NCBI GenBank assembly: GCA_030064795.1
Contig: JASJEI010000298.1
Span: 1-28,328, forward strand
Direction of reading: 5' to 3'
DNA: 28,328 bases
From: Pleurocapsa sp. MO_226.B13
GTDB taxonomy: Bacteria > Cyanobacteriota > Cyanobacteriia > Cyanobacteriales > Xenococcaceae
The notes under the pieces were generated by a model that saw only the letters and a program-made list of their open reading frames with translations, was not told the DNA's origin and did no database searches. Below, in pieces: positions 1 through 7,814 of the stretch (position 1 is the first letter of the stretch; every line of letters begins with the position of its first letter). Position numbers and translations under genes: made by a program.

Positions 1-235
1 TAAATTTTGGAAGTTCCATTTGAGGATAGTACTGGAAAAGCAAATGGACATGATTATCCTCGCCGTTAAACTCAATTATCTTACAGTCCCACTTCTCGCA
101 CAAATCTGAAAAAATTTCAGATAGCCTTTTCACCATTGCCCCAGTAAATACTTTACGCCTGTATTTGGTTGTTAAGACCAAATGAGCTTTTAAGTCAGAT
201 ACCGATCTAGCACTAGATACAAAATCTTTTTTCAT
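1..235 (-). CDS. tnpA: IS200/IS605-type transposase TnpA, partial (window edge)
   Basis: Y1-type single-strand transposase of the IS200/IS605 family, which nicks and joins the ends of the element. Reading the minus strand from an ATG at 235 gives about 78 residues, starting MKKDFVSSARSVSDLKAHLV. The sequence includes the TTKYRRKVF segment and the motif HVHLLF, whose His-x-His is the HUH metal-binding motif of the family. The frame is open to the window edge, so the catalytic tyrosine helix lies outside and cannot be judged. It is divergent from tnpB with 25 nt between the two start codons, the arrangement of IS605-group elements. Confidence 0.9.
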   Translation of the reverse strand, partial: MKKDFVSSARSVSDLKAHLVLTTKYRRKVFTGAMVKRLSEIFSDLCEKWDCKIIEFNGEDNHVHLLFQYYPQMELPKF

Positions 236-252
236 AACCTGATTAATTCTGC

Positions 253-258
253 TATAAT
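253..258 (+). promoter_or_regulatory. Possible -10 box (TATAAT) before tnpB
   Basis: A perfect TATAAT lies between the divergent tnpA and tnpB starts. No convincing -35 element precedes it. If it is used, transcription would begin near 265, downstream of the GTG at 261. Translation would then have to start at the in-frame TTG at 288. Confidence 0.35.
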
Positions 259-260
259 CA

Positions 261-1694
261 GTGTATCTTAATTTATTTACGCCTACTTTGATTCTCACCT
301 ACCAGTACCGACTAAGACCGACTACACAACAGAAGCTAGTGCTAAATGACTGGCTTCGGGTTTGTCGTTATTGGTATAACAAACAGCTAGGCGAAAGATT
401 TTACTGGTGGCAATACAACCGTTCTGATTGTGTGATTCCTCAAGGAGAATTCTGCCAGATAGCTTGTACTATTGGCAGTGGTGAACTGAAAGATCAACCT
501 GACTATTACAACCAGAAAAAACAGCTTCCAATTATTAAAGAAGATTTGGTGAAAATTGACTGGAGCGGAGAATTGCTAGATTTTACGACCGTACCATCTC
601 AAACGCTACAAGAAGTATGTAAACGAGTAAAACTAGCTATGAATAGATATATAGCAGGAGACAAAAACGGTCAACGTAGCGGAAAGCCAAGATTTAAAAA
701 TGCCCCTCGTTTCAGGTCAATGGTATTTGAGGGCGCAAAACTTCATTCCTGTTCTATGGGCGGGAAATTTCTGGATCTGACTTTACCTAAGCTAGGATTA
801 ATTAAAGCGCGTCACCATCGCTCGTTACCAGATGGTGCAATACTCAAATCAGCACAAGTCATCAAAAAAGTTGACGGCTGGTATGTAAATCTGAGACTAC
901 AGGATGATACTATTGCTGAGTTTGAATCAGATCTTACTCCTACTTGGTCAAACTCAATAGGAATGGATGCGGTACTACAGGAAGATGATTTTCTGGCTAC
1001 ATCTGAAGGATTTAAGCTCCCCAGTTTAAAATCATTCCGTAAGCAAAGCGCGAAGCTAGCTAAAGTTTCCCAAAGAAAATCTAGCCAGAAAAAAGGTAGT
1101 AAAGCTAGACGCAAGCTAGCCAAAAGAGAAGCCAGATTACATCAAAAGGTTGCTAGAGCCAGACTAGATCATGCCTATAATACTGCCCATAAGCTACTGA
1201 AAACGGGTGCGTCAGTTTTCTTCCATGAAAAACTCAACCTATCTGGATTGAGCCGAAGAAATAAACCCAAGCAGGATGAGCTGGGACGGTATTTACCCAA
1301 TGGACAATCAGCAAAAAGCGGATTGTCAAAATCTTGGGCTGATGCTGCTTTTGGTCAATTCTTCTCGATACTAAAGTACAAAGCCGAAAAAGCTGGTGCG
1401 GTAGTTAAAGAAGTAACTCCTGCATACACTTCTCAATTGCTGAGTTATCGGGACGAGTTTGTCTTTACCGATTGTGGCATCAGAGAATATTGGGATGACA
1501 AATTTAAACTCTTGATAGATCGTGACATCAATGCAGGAGTCAATATCAAAAGAGTCGGGCTGGACTTGTTCCCGACGATAAAACGCCGTAGAGGGAATCG
1601 GGTAATAGTTGCTTCTGCTACCAATAGTACCTCGAAGGAAGTTCTGCTAGTCCATCAATCTTGGGCTACTCGGAAGCCCGCGCTCTCCCGATAG
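261..1694 (+). CDS. tnpB: IS605-type RNA-guided nuclease TnpB (OrfB)
   Basis: TnpB, the transposon-encoded RuvC-like nuclease guided by an RNA made from the element's right end. The 477-residue frame starts at a GTG at 261. A TTG at 288 gives the more typical N-terminus (ILTYQYRLRP). The N-terminal OrfB helix-turn-helix region is followed by a RuvC core with candidate acidic residues D236 (SIGMDA), E323 (FFHEKLNLSGL) and D422 (DRDINAGVNI). The zinc ribbon that normally lies between the second and third RuvC motifs is degenerate: around residues 390-410 there is a single Cys (TDCGIREYWD) instead of two CxxC pairs. The stop codon lies inside the right-end hairpin, as expected when the guide RNA overlaps the gene's 3' end. 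The frame is otherwise intact. Confidence 0.92.
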   Translation: MYLNLFTPTLILTYQYRLRPTTQQKLVLNDWLRVCRYWYNKQLGERFYWWQYNRSDCVIPQGEFCQIACTIGSGELKDQPDYYNQKKQLPIIKEDLVKIDWSGELLDFTTVPSQTLQEVCKRVKLAMNRYIAGDKNGQRSGKPRFKNAPRFRSMVFEGAKLHSCSMGGKFLDLTLPKLGLIKARHHRSLPDGAILKSAQVIKKVDGWYVNLRLQDDTIAEFESDLTPTWSNSIGMDAVLQEDDFLATSEGFKLPSLKSFRKQSAKLAKVSQRKSSQKKGSKARRKLAKREARLHQKVARARLDHAYNTAHKLLKTGASVFFHEKLNLSGLSRRNKPKQDELGRYLPNGQSAKSGLSKSWADAAFGQFFSILKYKAEKAGAVVKEVTPAYTSQLLSYRDEFVFTDCGIREYWDDKFKLLIDRDINAGVNIKRVGLDLFPTIKRRRGNRVIVASATNSTSKEVLLVHQSWATRKPALSR

Positions 1695-1700
1695 GGGAGC
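1682..1700 (+). ncRNA. IS right-end hairpin, part of a likely TnpB guide RNA (omega RNA)
   Basis: A compact stem-loop overlaps the tnpB stop: GCTCTCC (1682-1688) pairs with GGGGAGC (1694-1700), with one G-U pair and a 5-nt loop. GTCGGGTAAGTCAC follows, after which the sequence becomes metallothionein coding sequence. In this family the right end forms a subterminal hairpin, and the TnpB guide RNA ends with bases from the flanking DNA. The exact element boundary (somewhere near 1714-1717) and the RNA 5' end are inferred. Confidence 0.55.
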
Positions 1701-1713
1701 GTCGGGTAAGTCA

Positions 1714-1860
1714 CTAAAATGTGCGTGCGATCGCTGTTCTTGTGAAATTTCTCTAGAAGAAGCGATTAAAAAGAACGATAAGTATTACTGTTGTGATGCT
1801 TGCGCCAATGGTCATGTCAATGACCAAAGCTGCAAGATGTCAGGCTGTAATTGTGGTTAA
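1714..1860 (+). pseudogene. smtA: Metallothionein (SmtA/BmtA-like), 5' end lost at the IS insertion
   Basis: Downstream of the IS a frame encodes about 48 residues typical of cyanobacterial Zn/Cd metallothioneins: LKCACDRCSCEISLEEAI, then KYYCCDACANGH, then a C-terminal SGCNCG before a TAA at 1858-1860. I count ten Cys plus a His in the ACANGH segment, matching the family's CxCxxCxC, CCxxC and CxC blocks. Family members begin with about seven more residues, ending in a Met before KCAC. Here the frame runs back through the IS hairpin to a TAG at 1648 and contains no ATG, GTG or TTG. The gene is therefore decapitated by the transposon; its first codons and promoter should lie beyond the other end of the element, outside this window. 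Expression would require an unusual start. Confidence 0.85.
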
Positions 1861-1883
1861 ACTCAATTAAATAGCACAATTAG

Positions 1884-2759
1884 TTATGTCTGCCTAATAA
1901 AATCGATAAATGCCCAAACTGCATGGGGTAAGTCTACATCTTTAAGAGTTGCAGCTACTACGACTCGCTGTAGTGGTTTGGGCAATTGACAGACAATTAC
2001 TCCTTCGGGAATATGAAATACGGATAGCTGGGGTAAAATAGCTGCTCCCGCTCCTGTAGCTACAAGGTTTACAATTGTATCGCTTTCTCGAACTTGTTCG
2101 GCGGGTTGAAATTGATAGCCTTCAGCTTGAAAATAATCTTGAATTTGTTTAAAGCAGGTATTTTGACTGGGATAAGAAATAAGTGGAAGGGAAAGTAATT
2201 GCGTCCAGCTAAGTGATGTATTTGCCTGAGAAGAGAAATTAGTATTAGGTGGCAAAAGTACGATATAGTTATCTCGCTTGACTTCTATGGTTTCAAGATC
2301 TTTTGAGGTGGGTAAGATTGTCAAACCGAGATCGGCTTTACCCTCATAGAGCGTGTATTCTACTTGGGGACAATCTTTTTCTTCAATAATCTCAATCTCA
2401 ATCTGAGCATATTTAGTTTTAAAATCTGCTTTGATTTTGGGTAAGAGTTGTGCTGCTGCGCCACGAAAAGCAGAAATTTTAATTTTGCCAACTTCGAGGC
2501 TTTTATATCGATTAGCTTCTTGTTGGATATCTTCAATTGACTGTAACAGACGATCGCAATGCTTAAGAATACTTTCACCCGCAGGAGTAAGATTGACTCC
2601 TTTTTTTCCTCTAAATAATAGTTTTACCCCTAAGTCATCCTCTAAAGTGGCGATCGCATGACTGACAGTAGGCTGAGTTAAGTCCAATTCAATTGCTGCC
2701 TGACTGAATTTACCACATCTTGCTACTGCCACAAACGATCTGATCTGAGAAAGTTTCAT
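1884..2759 (-). CDS. LysR-family transcriptional regulator
   Basis: A 291-residue DNA-binding regulator of full LysR length. The N-terminal winged helix-turn-helix spans about residues 1-60 (LSQIRSFVAVARCGKFSQAA, then QPTVSHAIATLEDDLGVKLLFR). A linker helix and a periplasmic-binding-protein-like effector domain follow (about 90-290, with ISAFRGAAAQLLP and VATGAGAAILPQLSV). The effector cannot be read from the sequence. It is convergent with the broken metallothionein frame and follows the cysteine desulfurase and GNAT genes on the same strand with an 82-bp gap, so it may belong to that transcription unit. LysR proteins usually control a divergent neighbour; none is present here. Confidence 0.9.
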   Translation of the reverse strand: MKLSQIRSFVAVARCGKFSQAAIELDLTQPTVSHAIATLEDDLGVKLLFRGKKGVNLTPAGESILKHCDRLLQSIEDIQQEANRYKSLEVGKIKISAFRGAAAQLLPKIKADFKTKYAQIEIEIIEEKDCPQVEYTLYEGKADLGLTILPTSKDLETIEVKRDNYIVLLPPNTNFSSQANTSLSWTQLLSLPLISYPSQNTCFKQIQDYFQAEGYQFQPAEQVRESDTIVNLVATGAGAAILPQLSVFHIPEGVIVCQLPKPLQRVVVAATLKDVDLPHAVWAFIDFIRQT

Positions 2760-2841
2760 TAGAAGAGATTTTCACCAGTTGTTCGTATCTTTAATGTTAC
2801 AGGTACTTTTTAACTTGAATTCTTTAAGCAATGTTTTGTTA

Positions 2842-3321
2842 TTAAGCTGCTAATGTTTTTTCCATTAGAACACACCATCCTTTGTCTTCTAAGATCTTAA
2901 ATCCGTTACGAAGATATAAAGACTCGGCTGGATTACCTTTGATAACTGTAAGACGAACTTTATTTTTCGCTTTTTTTTTCGCCATGTCTCCAACGAAACC
3001 GAGCAACTTTGTACCAATTCCTTGTCTTCTATACTGCCGAATTAATTGCAAAGTATGAATATATAAGTAATCAGGTTGTTCTCGTAACGATAGAAAACCA
3101 ATGCAAATATCTTCCTCGAATAACATTAAATATCGTTCTGGGAACTTTGGTTCTTGAAGATGGCGATCTTCGTTCCAACCAACAGTGTTATTTAGATAAT
3201 CGTAAAAGTTTTCTTTGGTTAGTTCTCTAATAAATTTTCCGTCGCGTTCCTGATTACAAGGCTCGAGCGCAATTGTGCGCTCGCCTGTAGTAATAGATAT
3301 TTCGATCGTGGTATTGTCCAT
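2842..3321 (-). CDS. GNAT-family N-acetyltransferase
   Basis: A 159-residue acetyl-CoA-dependent acyltransferase of unknown substrate. The acetyl-CoA pyrophosphate loop is visible as RRQGIGTKLLG, followed by the typical C-terminal NPAESLYLRNGFKILEDKG. The frame stays open upstream to 3456, but that part lies inside the cysteine desulfurase gene. The ATG at 3321 (MDNTTIEISI) sits 7 nt after the desulfurase stop and gives a normal GNAT length, so I chose it. The tight spacing suggests co-transcription with iscS. Confidence 0.85.
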   Translation of the reverse strand: MDNTTIEISITTGERTIALEPCNQERDGKFIRELTKENFYDYLNNTVGWNEDRHLQEPKFPERYLMLFEEDICIGFLSLREQPDYLYIHTLQLIRQYRRQGIGTKLLGFVGDMAKKKAKNKVRLTVIKGNPAESLYLRNGFKILEDKGWCVLMEKTLAA

Positions 3322-3328
3322 TAATATT

Positions 3329-4492
3329 CTAAAATTTATTTGCCTGACGTAGAGACTTAATCGTGGCGATCGCGGTTTTTCCTGCAATTTCAATTTCTTC
3401 TGGTGTATTAAATCTACCAATACCAAAACGCAAAGAAGCACGGGCAAGTTTTTCATCCCTGCCTAAAGCAGTCAAGACATGAGAGGGGGCAGTAGAAGCA
3501 GAAGAACAGGCAGATCCAGAAGAAACAGCTACCACAGATTGTAATCCTAGTAACAGTGCCGAACCATCAACCCCTTCAATGCTAATATTAAGATTACCCT
3601 GGAGGCTTTTGGTAAAATTGCCATTAAGATGGATTCCCTCTAACGGTTCAAACATCGACCACAGTTGTTTTTTTAACTGAAATAAACGCTCCGACTCCGC
3701 TGCCATCGACTCTACGCCGATTTCCAAAGCCTTAGCAAAACCAACTATTTGTGGCGTGTATAGAGTCCCCGATCGCCTGCCTCTTTCTTGTCCCCCTCCC
3801 TGAAGTTGGGAAGCTAATTTAACTCTGGGATCGCGACGACGCACGTACAGCGCACCAATACCTTTTGGTCCATATATTTTGTGAGCAGTCAGAGACATTA
3901 AGTCAATATTCATTGCTGCTACATCTAAAGGTATTTTCGCGATCGCTTGGGCAGCATCGGTATGAAATAGTACCCCTCGACTGTGACAAATTGCACCAAT
4001 TTCTTTGAGTGGTTGCAATACGCCAATTTCGTTGTTGGCAGCCATCACTGAAACTAGGATCGTGTCGTCTCTGATGGCTGCGATTAATTTATCTAGATCT
4101 AACAGTCCGTCTGGCTGTACTGGTAGATAAGTAACTTCAAAACCAAGTGTTTCTAAATATTTACAGGGATCTAATACTGCTCGATGTTCGGTAGCGACAG
4201 TAACAATATGTTTTCCCCGATTAAAATATGCCTCTGCAACTCCTTTGATCGCCAGGTTATTCGCTTCGGTTGCACCACTGGTAAAGACAATTTCTTCTGG
4301 GGTAGCATTAATAATTTGGGCGATCGCTTCTCTGGCGTTTTTTACTGCTGCACTAGCTTCCCAGCCATAGAGATGAGTATTGGTAGAAGGATTGCCAAAA
4401 TGTTCTGTAAAATACGGCAGCATCGCTTCTAATACTCTTCGATCTACTGGTGTAGTGGCGTGAGCATCTAAATAAATCGGACGTTGAGACAT
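3329..4492 (-). CDS. iscS: Cysteine desulfurase (IscS/NifS class)
   Basis: PLP enzyme that removes sulfur from L-cysteine as a persulfide for Fe-S cluster and thio-cofactor synthesis. The 387-residue frame shows the N-terminal YLDAHATTPVD, the cofactor region TSGATEANNLAIKG, the HTDAAQA Asp segment, the PLP lysine in LTAHKIYGPKG (K205) and the catalytic cysteine loop SSGSACSSAS (C329). The short, ordered Cys loop and total length fit group I (IscS/NifS) rather than SufS. No iscU, nifU or iscR is adjacent, so I cannot say whether it serves housekeeping or nitrogenase clusters. The symbol is by family, not by ortholog proof. Confidence 0.93.
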   Translation of the reverse strand: MSQRPIYLDAHATTPVDRRVLEAMLPYFTEHFGNPSTNTHLYGWEASAAVKNAREAIAQIINATPEEIVFTSGATEANNLAIKGVAEAYFNRGKHIVTVATEHRAVLDPCKYLETLGFEVTYLPVQPDGLLDLDKLIAAIRDDTILVSVMAANNEIGVLQPLKEIGAICHSRGVLFHTDAAQAIAKIPLDVAAMNIDLMSLTAHKIYGPKGIGALYVRRRDPRVKLASQLQGGGQERGRRSGTLYTPQIVGFAKALEIGVESMAAESERLFQLKKQLWSMFEPLEGIHLNGNFTKSLQGNLNISIEGVDGSALLLGLQSVVAVSSGSACSSASTAPSHVLTALGRDEKLARASLRFGIGRFNTPEEIEIAGKTAIATIKSLRQANKF

Positions 4493-4788
4493 TATTAAAG
4501 CGTTAATGATTAAAAACTGCTGATTGCTCTGTGGATAGCTTGAGGCTCTTTGCCTTCAATAACCAGATAACAAACCAGTAGTTATTAAAATCATCATATC
4601 TCAATTTACTGTATGGACGTGACCAGTCACGTCCTATACGAACTCAATCCGCTGTCTGATGAGTAAACCGCATCGGTTTATACGTGGAGTCGAACTCTTG
4701 TGAGTAACAAAGCATTATAAACGCCTTTTCGGGTGGCACAAATTACGCTCTCAGAAAACACAGGCGACAGCCCCGACCCTTCGAGATT
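4493..4788. other. Intergenic region upstream of iscS
   Basis: About 300 bp without a credible reading frame, lying before the iscS start and after the 3' end of adhE. It holds the perfect inverted repeat at 4615-4634 and leads into the MITE-like unit at 4789. I see no clear sigma-70 promoter for iscS. Confidence 0.5.
4615..4634. repeat. Perfect 9-bp inverted repeat (hairpin)
   Basis: GGACGTGAC (4615-4623), a 2-nt spacer CA, then GTCACGTCC (4626-4634). There is no following T-run, so it is not a standard terminator. It could be an operator or one of the short palindromic repeats common in this window. Confidence 0.7.
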
Positions 4789-4932
4789 GTAGGGGCGATT
4801 CCCTAAAGGACTCGCTTTATCCTAAAGGACTAGCTGCGCGTCGTGCGAAGCCCGCGCATGACTCGCTGCGCACATTGTACCCTTGTGGTATCGCGGTATC
4901 CGTGATAGACGCTTCGCGCGAATCGCCCCTAC
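4789..4932. repeat. MITE-like palindromic element with 13-bp terminal inverted repeats
   Basis: A 144-bp unit bounded by GTAGGGGCGATTC (4789-4801) and its exact reverse complement GAATCGCCCCTAC (4920-4932). The interior is GC-rich and full of CCTAAAGGACT and CGCTTCGCG-type motifs. It contains ACATTGTACCCTTGTGGTAT (4872-4891) and GTATCCGTGATAGACGC (4896-4912), both found exactly, in inverted orientation, inside the repeat insert at 20871-21103. It contains no reading frame of note. It lies just downstream of the adhE stop. Confidence 0.75.
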
Positions 4933-4962
4933 GGAGTTGCCCAAACTTCTGACTTTTATAAT

Positions 4963-7617
4963 TTATGGGTGAGATGAACTCAATACTTTTTCTTGGTTTG
5001 GTACTTCCAGAGGAGATATATCTTTGTCGATATCATTACCTTGATATGCCCTAGTATAAAGCTCTTGCAAGTCTTTAATTAGAGGATAGCGGGGATTTGA
5101 CCCAGTACACTGATCGTCAAAGGCGTGTTCGGCTAGGGTTTCGACTTGAGCGTAAAATTCGGCTTCTTTATCTGGCATGGCTTCTCTGATAGTTAGGGGA
5201 ATGTCAATTTCTCGTTTCAGATTGTCGATCGCTTGAATTAACTTCTCGACCTTCTCTTCGGGAGTATCGCCACCTAAGTTTAAGTAGTCGGCAATTTCCG
5301 CGTAACCTTCTTTGGCGTGAGGATATTCATACTGAGAAAAGATGGTCTGCTTAAAGGGTGCATCGGTAGAGTTATAGCGAATAACCTCGTTAATCATTAG
5401 GGCATTAGCTAAACCGTGGGGAATATGAAAAGTTGCTCCTAACTGGTGTGCCATCGAGTGACAGATCCCCAAGAAAGCATTGGCAAATGCCATCCCCGCG
5501 ATCGTAGCTGCGTAGTGAACTTTTTCTCTGGCCAGAGGATCTTTTGCCCCTAATTTGTAGGCGCGGGGGAGGTATTCCATCAGCAAGGCGATCGCCTGTA
5601 AAGCCAAACCGTCGGTGTATTCTGTTGCCAGTACCGAAACGTAGGCTTCTAAAGCATGGGTTAGAGCATCGATCCCACCAAAAGCGGTAAGAGACTTGGG
5701 CATATTTAGCACCAGTTCGGGATCGACTATTGCCATACTGGGAGTCAGGGCATAGTCGGCGAGGGGGTATTTAATCCCTGCACGATCGTCAGTGACGACG
5801 GCAAAGGGTGTAACTTCCGAACCCGTACCCGAAGTTGTGGGAATTGCTACCATTTCTGCCTTCTTACCCAAAGGCGGTAATTCGTATACCCGTTTGCGGA
5901 TATCCATAAAGCGAGTGGCGATGCCTTCAAATTCAATTTCGGGATGTTCGTACATCAACCAAATTACTTTGGCTGCATCCATCGGCGAACCTCCGCCAAA
6001 AGCAATAATTACATCGGGTTTAAAGGTATTAACCCTAGCTAGCCCCATTTCAATCGTAGAAAGATTGGGATCGGGCTGCACGTCGTAAAAGATCTGATGT
6101 TCGATGTTAATCTCTTCTAGAGCATCGGTGACTTCTTTGAGCATTCCCAAGTCATACAGGGGCTTGTCGGTAACGATAAAGGCTCGTTTTTTACCCGCTA
6201 AATCTCTTAATGCCACGGGCAGACAGCCGTATTTAAAATAGACTTTGGGTGGGACGCGAAACCAAAGCATATTTTGTCTGCGTTCGGATACGGTTTTGAT
6301 GTTGAGTAGGTGACAAACGCTGACGTTTTCGCTGACGGAATTTCCGCCCCAAGTACCGCAACCCAAGGTTAAAGAGGGATCTAATTTAAAGTTATACAGA
6401 TCGCCGATCGCACCCTGGGAAGAAGGGGTATTGATTAAAACCCTACCTGTAGAGACGTGAGTATCAAAGTAGTCAATGCGATCGCTATTATTGGGAGCAG
6501 TATACAGTACTGATGTATGTCCCCGTCCGCCAAGTAAAATTAATTCTTCGGCTTTGGCGGTTGCTGTCTCAAAATCTGCTACACGATAGAGGGCTAATAC
6601 GGGAGATAATTTTTCAATTGAAAATGGTTCGTCAACGCCTACTCCCTCAATTTCCCCAATTAGTACTTTACTCCCTTGAGGAACTTCTATCCCCGCTAAT
6701 TCGGCAATTTTGGCTACAGACTGACCGACTATGGCAGCGTTGATATGTCCATCTTTAACTAACACCTGACTTACTCGATCGCGTTCTTCTGAACTTAAAA
6801 AATAAGCCCCCCGTAGGGCAAATTCTTCTTTGACGCGATCGTACATTTCATCGACGACAATTACCGACTGTTCCGAAGCGCAGATCATACCGTTGTCAAA
6901 GGTTTTACTCAATAGAATTGAGCTTACCGCTAGTTTGATCTCGGCAGTTTCATCAATCACCGCAGGGGTATTACCCGCACCTACACCCAAAGATGGTTTA
7001 CCTGAAGAATAGGCAGCCTTAACCATTCCAGGGCCACCTGTGGCTAAGATTAGGTTAATATCGGGATGCTGCATCAAAGCTTGAGATAATTCTACCGATG
7101 GTCGATCGATCCAACCGATAATATCTTCGGGCGCACCCGCTGCTACTGCTGCATCGAGGACTGCTTTAGCTGCTGCGATCGTACATTCTTTCGCCCTGGG
7201 GTGGGGTGAAAAGATAATGGCGTTGCGCGTTTTCAGGGCAATTAAAGCTTTAAAAATTGCGGTCGAAGTTGGGTTGGTTGTCGGCACGATCCCCGCTAAA
7301 ATTCCGACTGGTTCGGCAATTTTTTGAATACCAAAATGAGAGTCCGATTCGATTACACCGCAGGTTGGTTTTTGCTTGTATTTATTGTAGATAAATTCGG
7401 AGGCAAAGTGATTTTTGATCGTCTTATCTTCTACCACACCCATCCCTGTTTCACGAACCGCTAATTTAGCTAGAGAAATGCGTTGTTCGTTAGCAGCTAA
7501 AGCAGCTTGTTTAAATATTTTATCTACTTGTTGTTGAGTAAAACTTGCATACTGAATTTGGGCAGTTTTTACTTTTTGAATTAGGGTGTTTAGATCTTGT
7601 AGGTTGTTTACTTTCAT
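4963..7617 (-). CDS. adhE: Bifunctional acetaldehyde/alcohol dehydrogenase
   Basis: AdhE reduces acetyl-CoA to acetaldehyde and then to ethanol, consuming two NADH; it usually assembles into filaments called spirosomes. The 884 residues match the family's length. The N-terminal CoA-acylating aldehyde dehydrogenase (about 1-440) has GAGNTPAVIDE and the catalytic cysteine in FDNGMICASEQ (C246). The C-terminal iron-dependent alcohol dehydrogenase (about 450-870) has the nucleotide loop GGGSPMDAAK (541-550), TTSGTGSEVTPF, and iron ligands that fit D650, H654, H720 and H734 (GGIDALTHALEAY, ICHSMAHQLG, HIPHGLAN). All key residues are present, so it should be active. It follows usp and pflA on the same strand, separated from pflA by 197 bp of repeats. 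The start is an ATG at 7617. Confidence 0.97.
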   Translation of the reverse strand: MKVNNLQDLNTLIQKVKTAQIQYASFTQQQVDKIFKQAALAANEQRISLAKLAVRETGMGVVEDKTIKNHFASEFIYNKYKQKPTCGVIESDSHFGIQKIAEPVGILAGIVPTTNPTSTAIFKALIALKTRNAIIFSPHPRAKECTIAAAKAVLDAAVAAGAPEDIIGWIDRPSVELSQALMQHPDINLILATGGPGMVKAAYSSGKPSLGVGAGNTPAVIDETAEIKLAVSSILLSKTFDNGMICASEQSVIVVDEMYDRVKEEFALRGAYFLSSEERDRVSQVLVKDGHINAAIVGQSVAKIAELAGIEVPQGSKVLIGEIEGVGVDEPFSIEKLSPVLALYRVADFETATAKAEELILLGGRGHTSVLYTAPNNSDRIDYFDTHVSTGRVLINTPSSQGAIGDLYNFKLDPSLTLGCGTWGGNSVSENVSVCHLLNIKTVSERRQNMLWFRVPPKVYFKYGCLPVALRDLAGKKRAFIVTDKPLYDLGMLKEVTDALEEINIEHQIFYDVQPDPNLSTIEMGLARVNTFKPDVIIAFGGGSPMDAAKVIWLMYEHPEIEFEGIATRFMDIRKRVYELPPLGKKAEMVAIPTTSGTGSEVTPFAVVTDDRAGIKYPLADYALTPSMAIVDPELVLNMPKSLTAFGGIDALTHALEAYVSVLATEYTDGLALQAIALLMEYLPRAYKLGAKDPLAREKVHYAATIAGMAFANAFLGICHSMAHQLGATFHIPHGLANALMINEVIRYNSTDAPFKQTIFSQYEYPHAKEGYAEIADYLNLGGDTPEEKVEKLIQAIDNLKREIDIPLTIREAMPDKEAEFYAQVETLAEHAFDDQCTGSNPRYPLIKDLQELYTRAYQGNDIDKDISPLEVPNQEKVLSSSHP

Positions 7618-7814
7618 TATTAATGGTTGATTGTTAGTCGTTAGTAGAGGCGATATCTCTTTCAGAGACGCTGCTAGATAAGCGAATCGCCCTTACAGTC
7701 ATAGATAGAGACGTAGCCCTAAAGGACTCGCTTCGCATCGCATTCTACGTCCTTACAGTTATTAGATCTTCCGATAAAAACCGAAGGACAAAGGAAAAAT
7801 AATCAATAACAAAA
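7618..7814. repeat. Palindromic repeats between pflA and adhE
   Basis: The stretch carries the boundary string GTTAGTCGTTAGTAG, a copy of GCGAATCGCCC, and a hairpin with GACGTAG (7710-7716) against CTACGTC (7745-7751) around a CCTAAAGGACTCGCTTCGC core. The same core recurs at 4801, 21070 and 28280. It could attenuate or insulate adhE from pflA. I see no clear promoter. Confidence 0.55.

Noticed and set aside
3322..3456. N-terminal extension of the GNAT at 2842-3321
   Set aside because: It lies inside iscS in another frame and adds residues unrelated to the GNAT fold.
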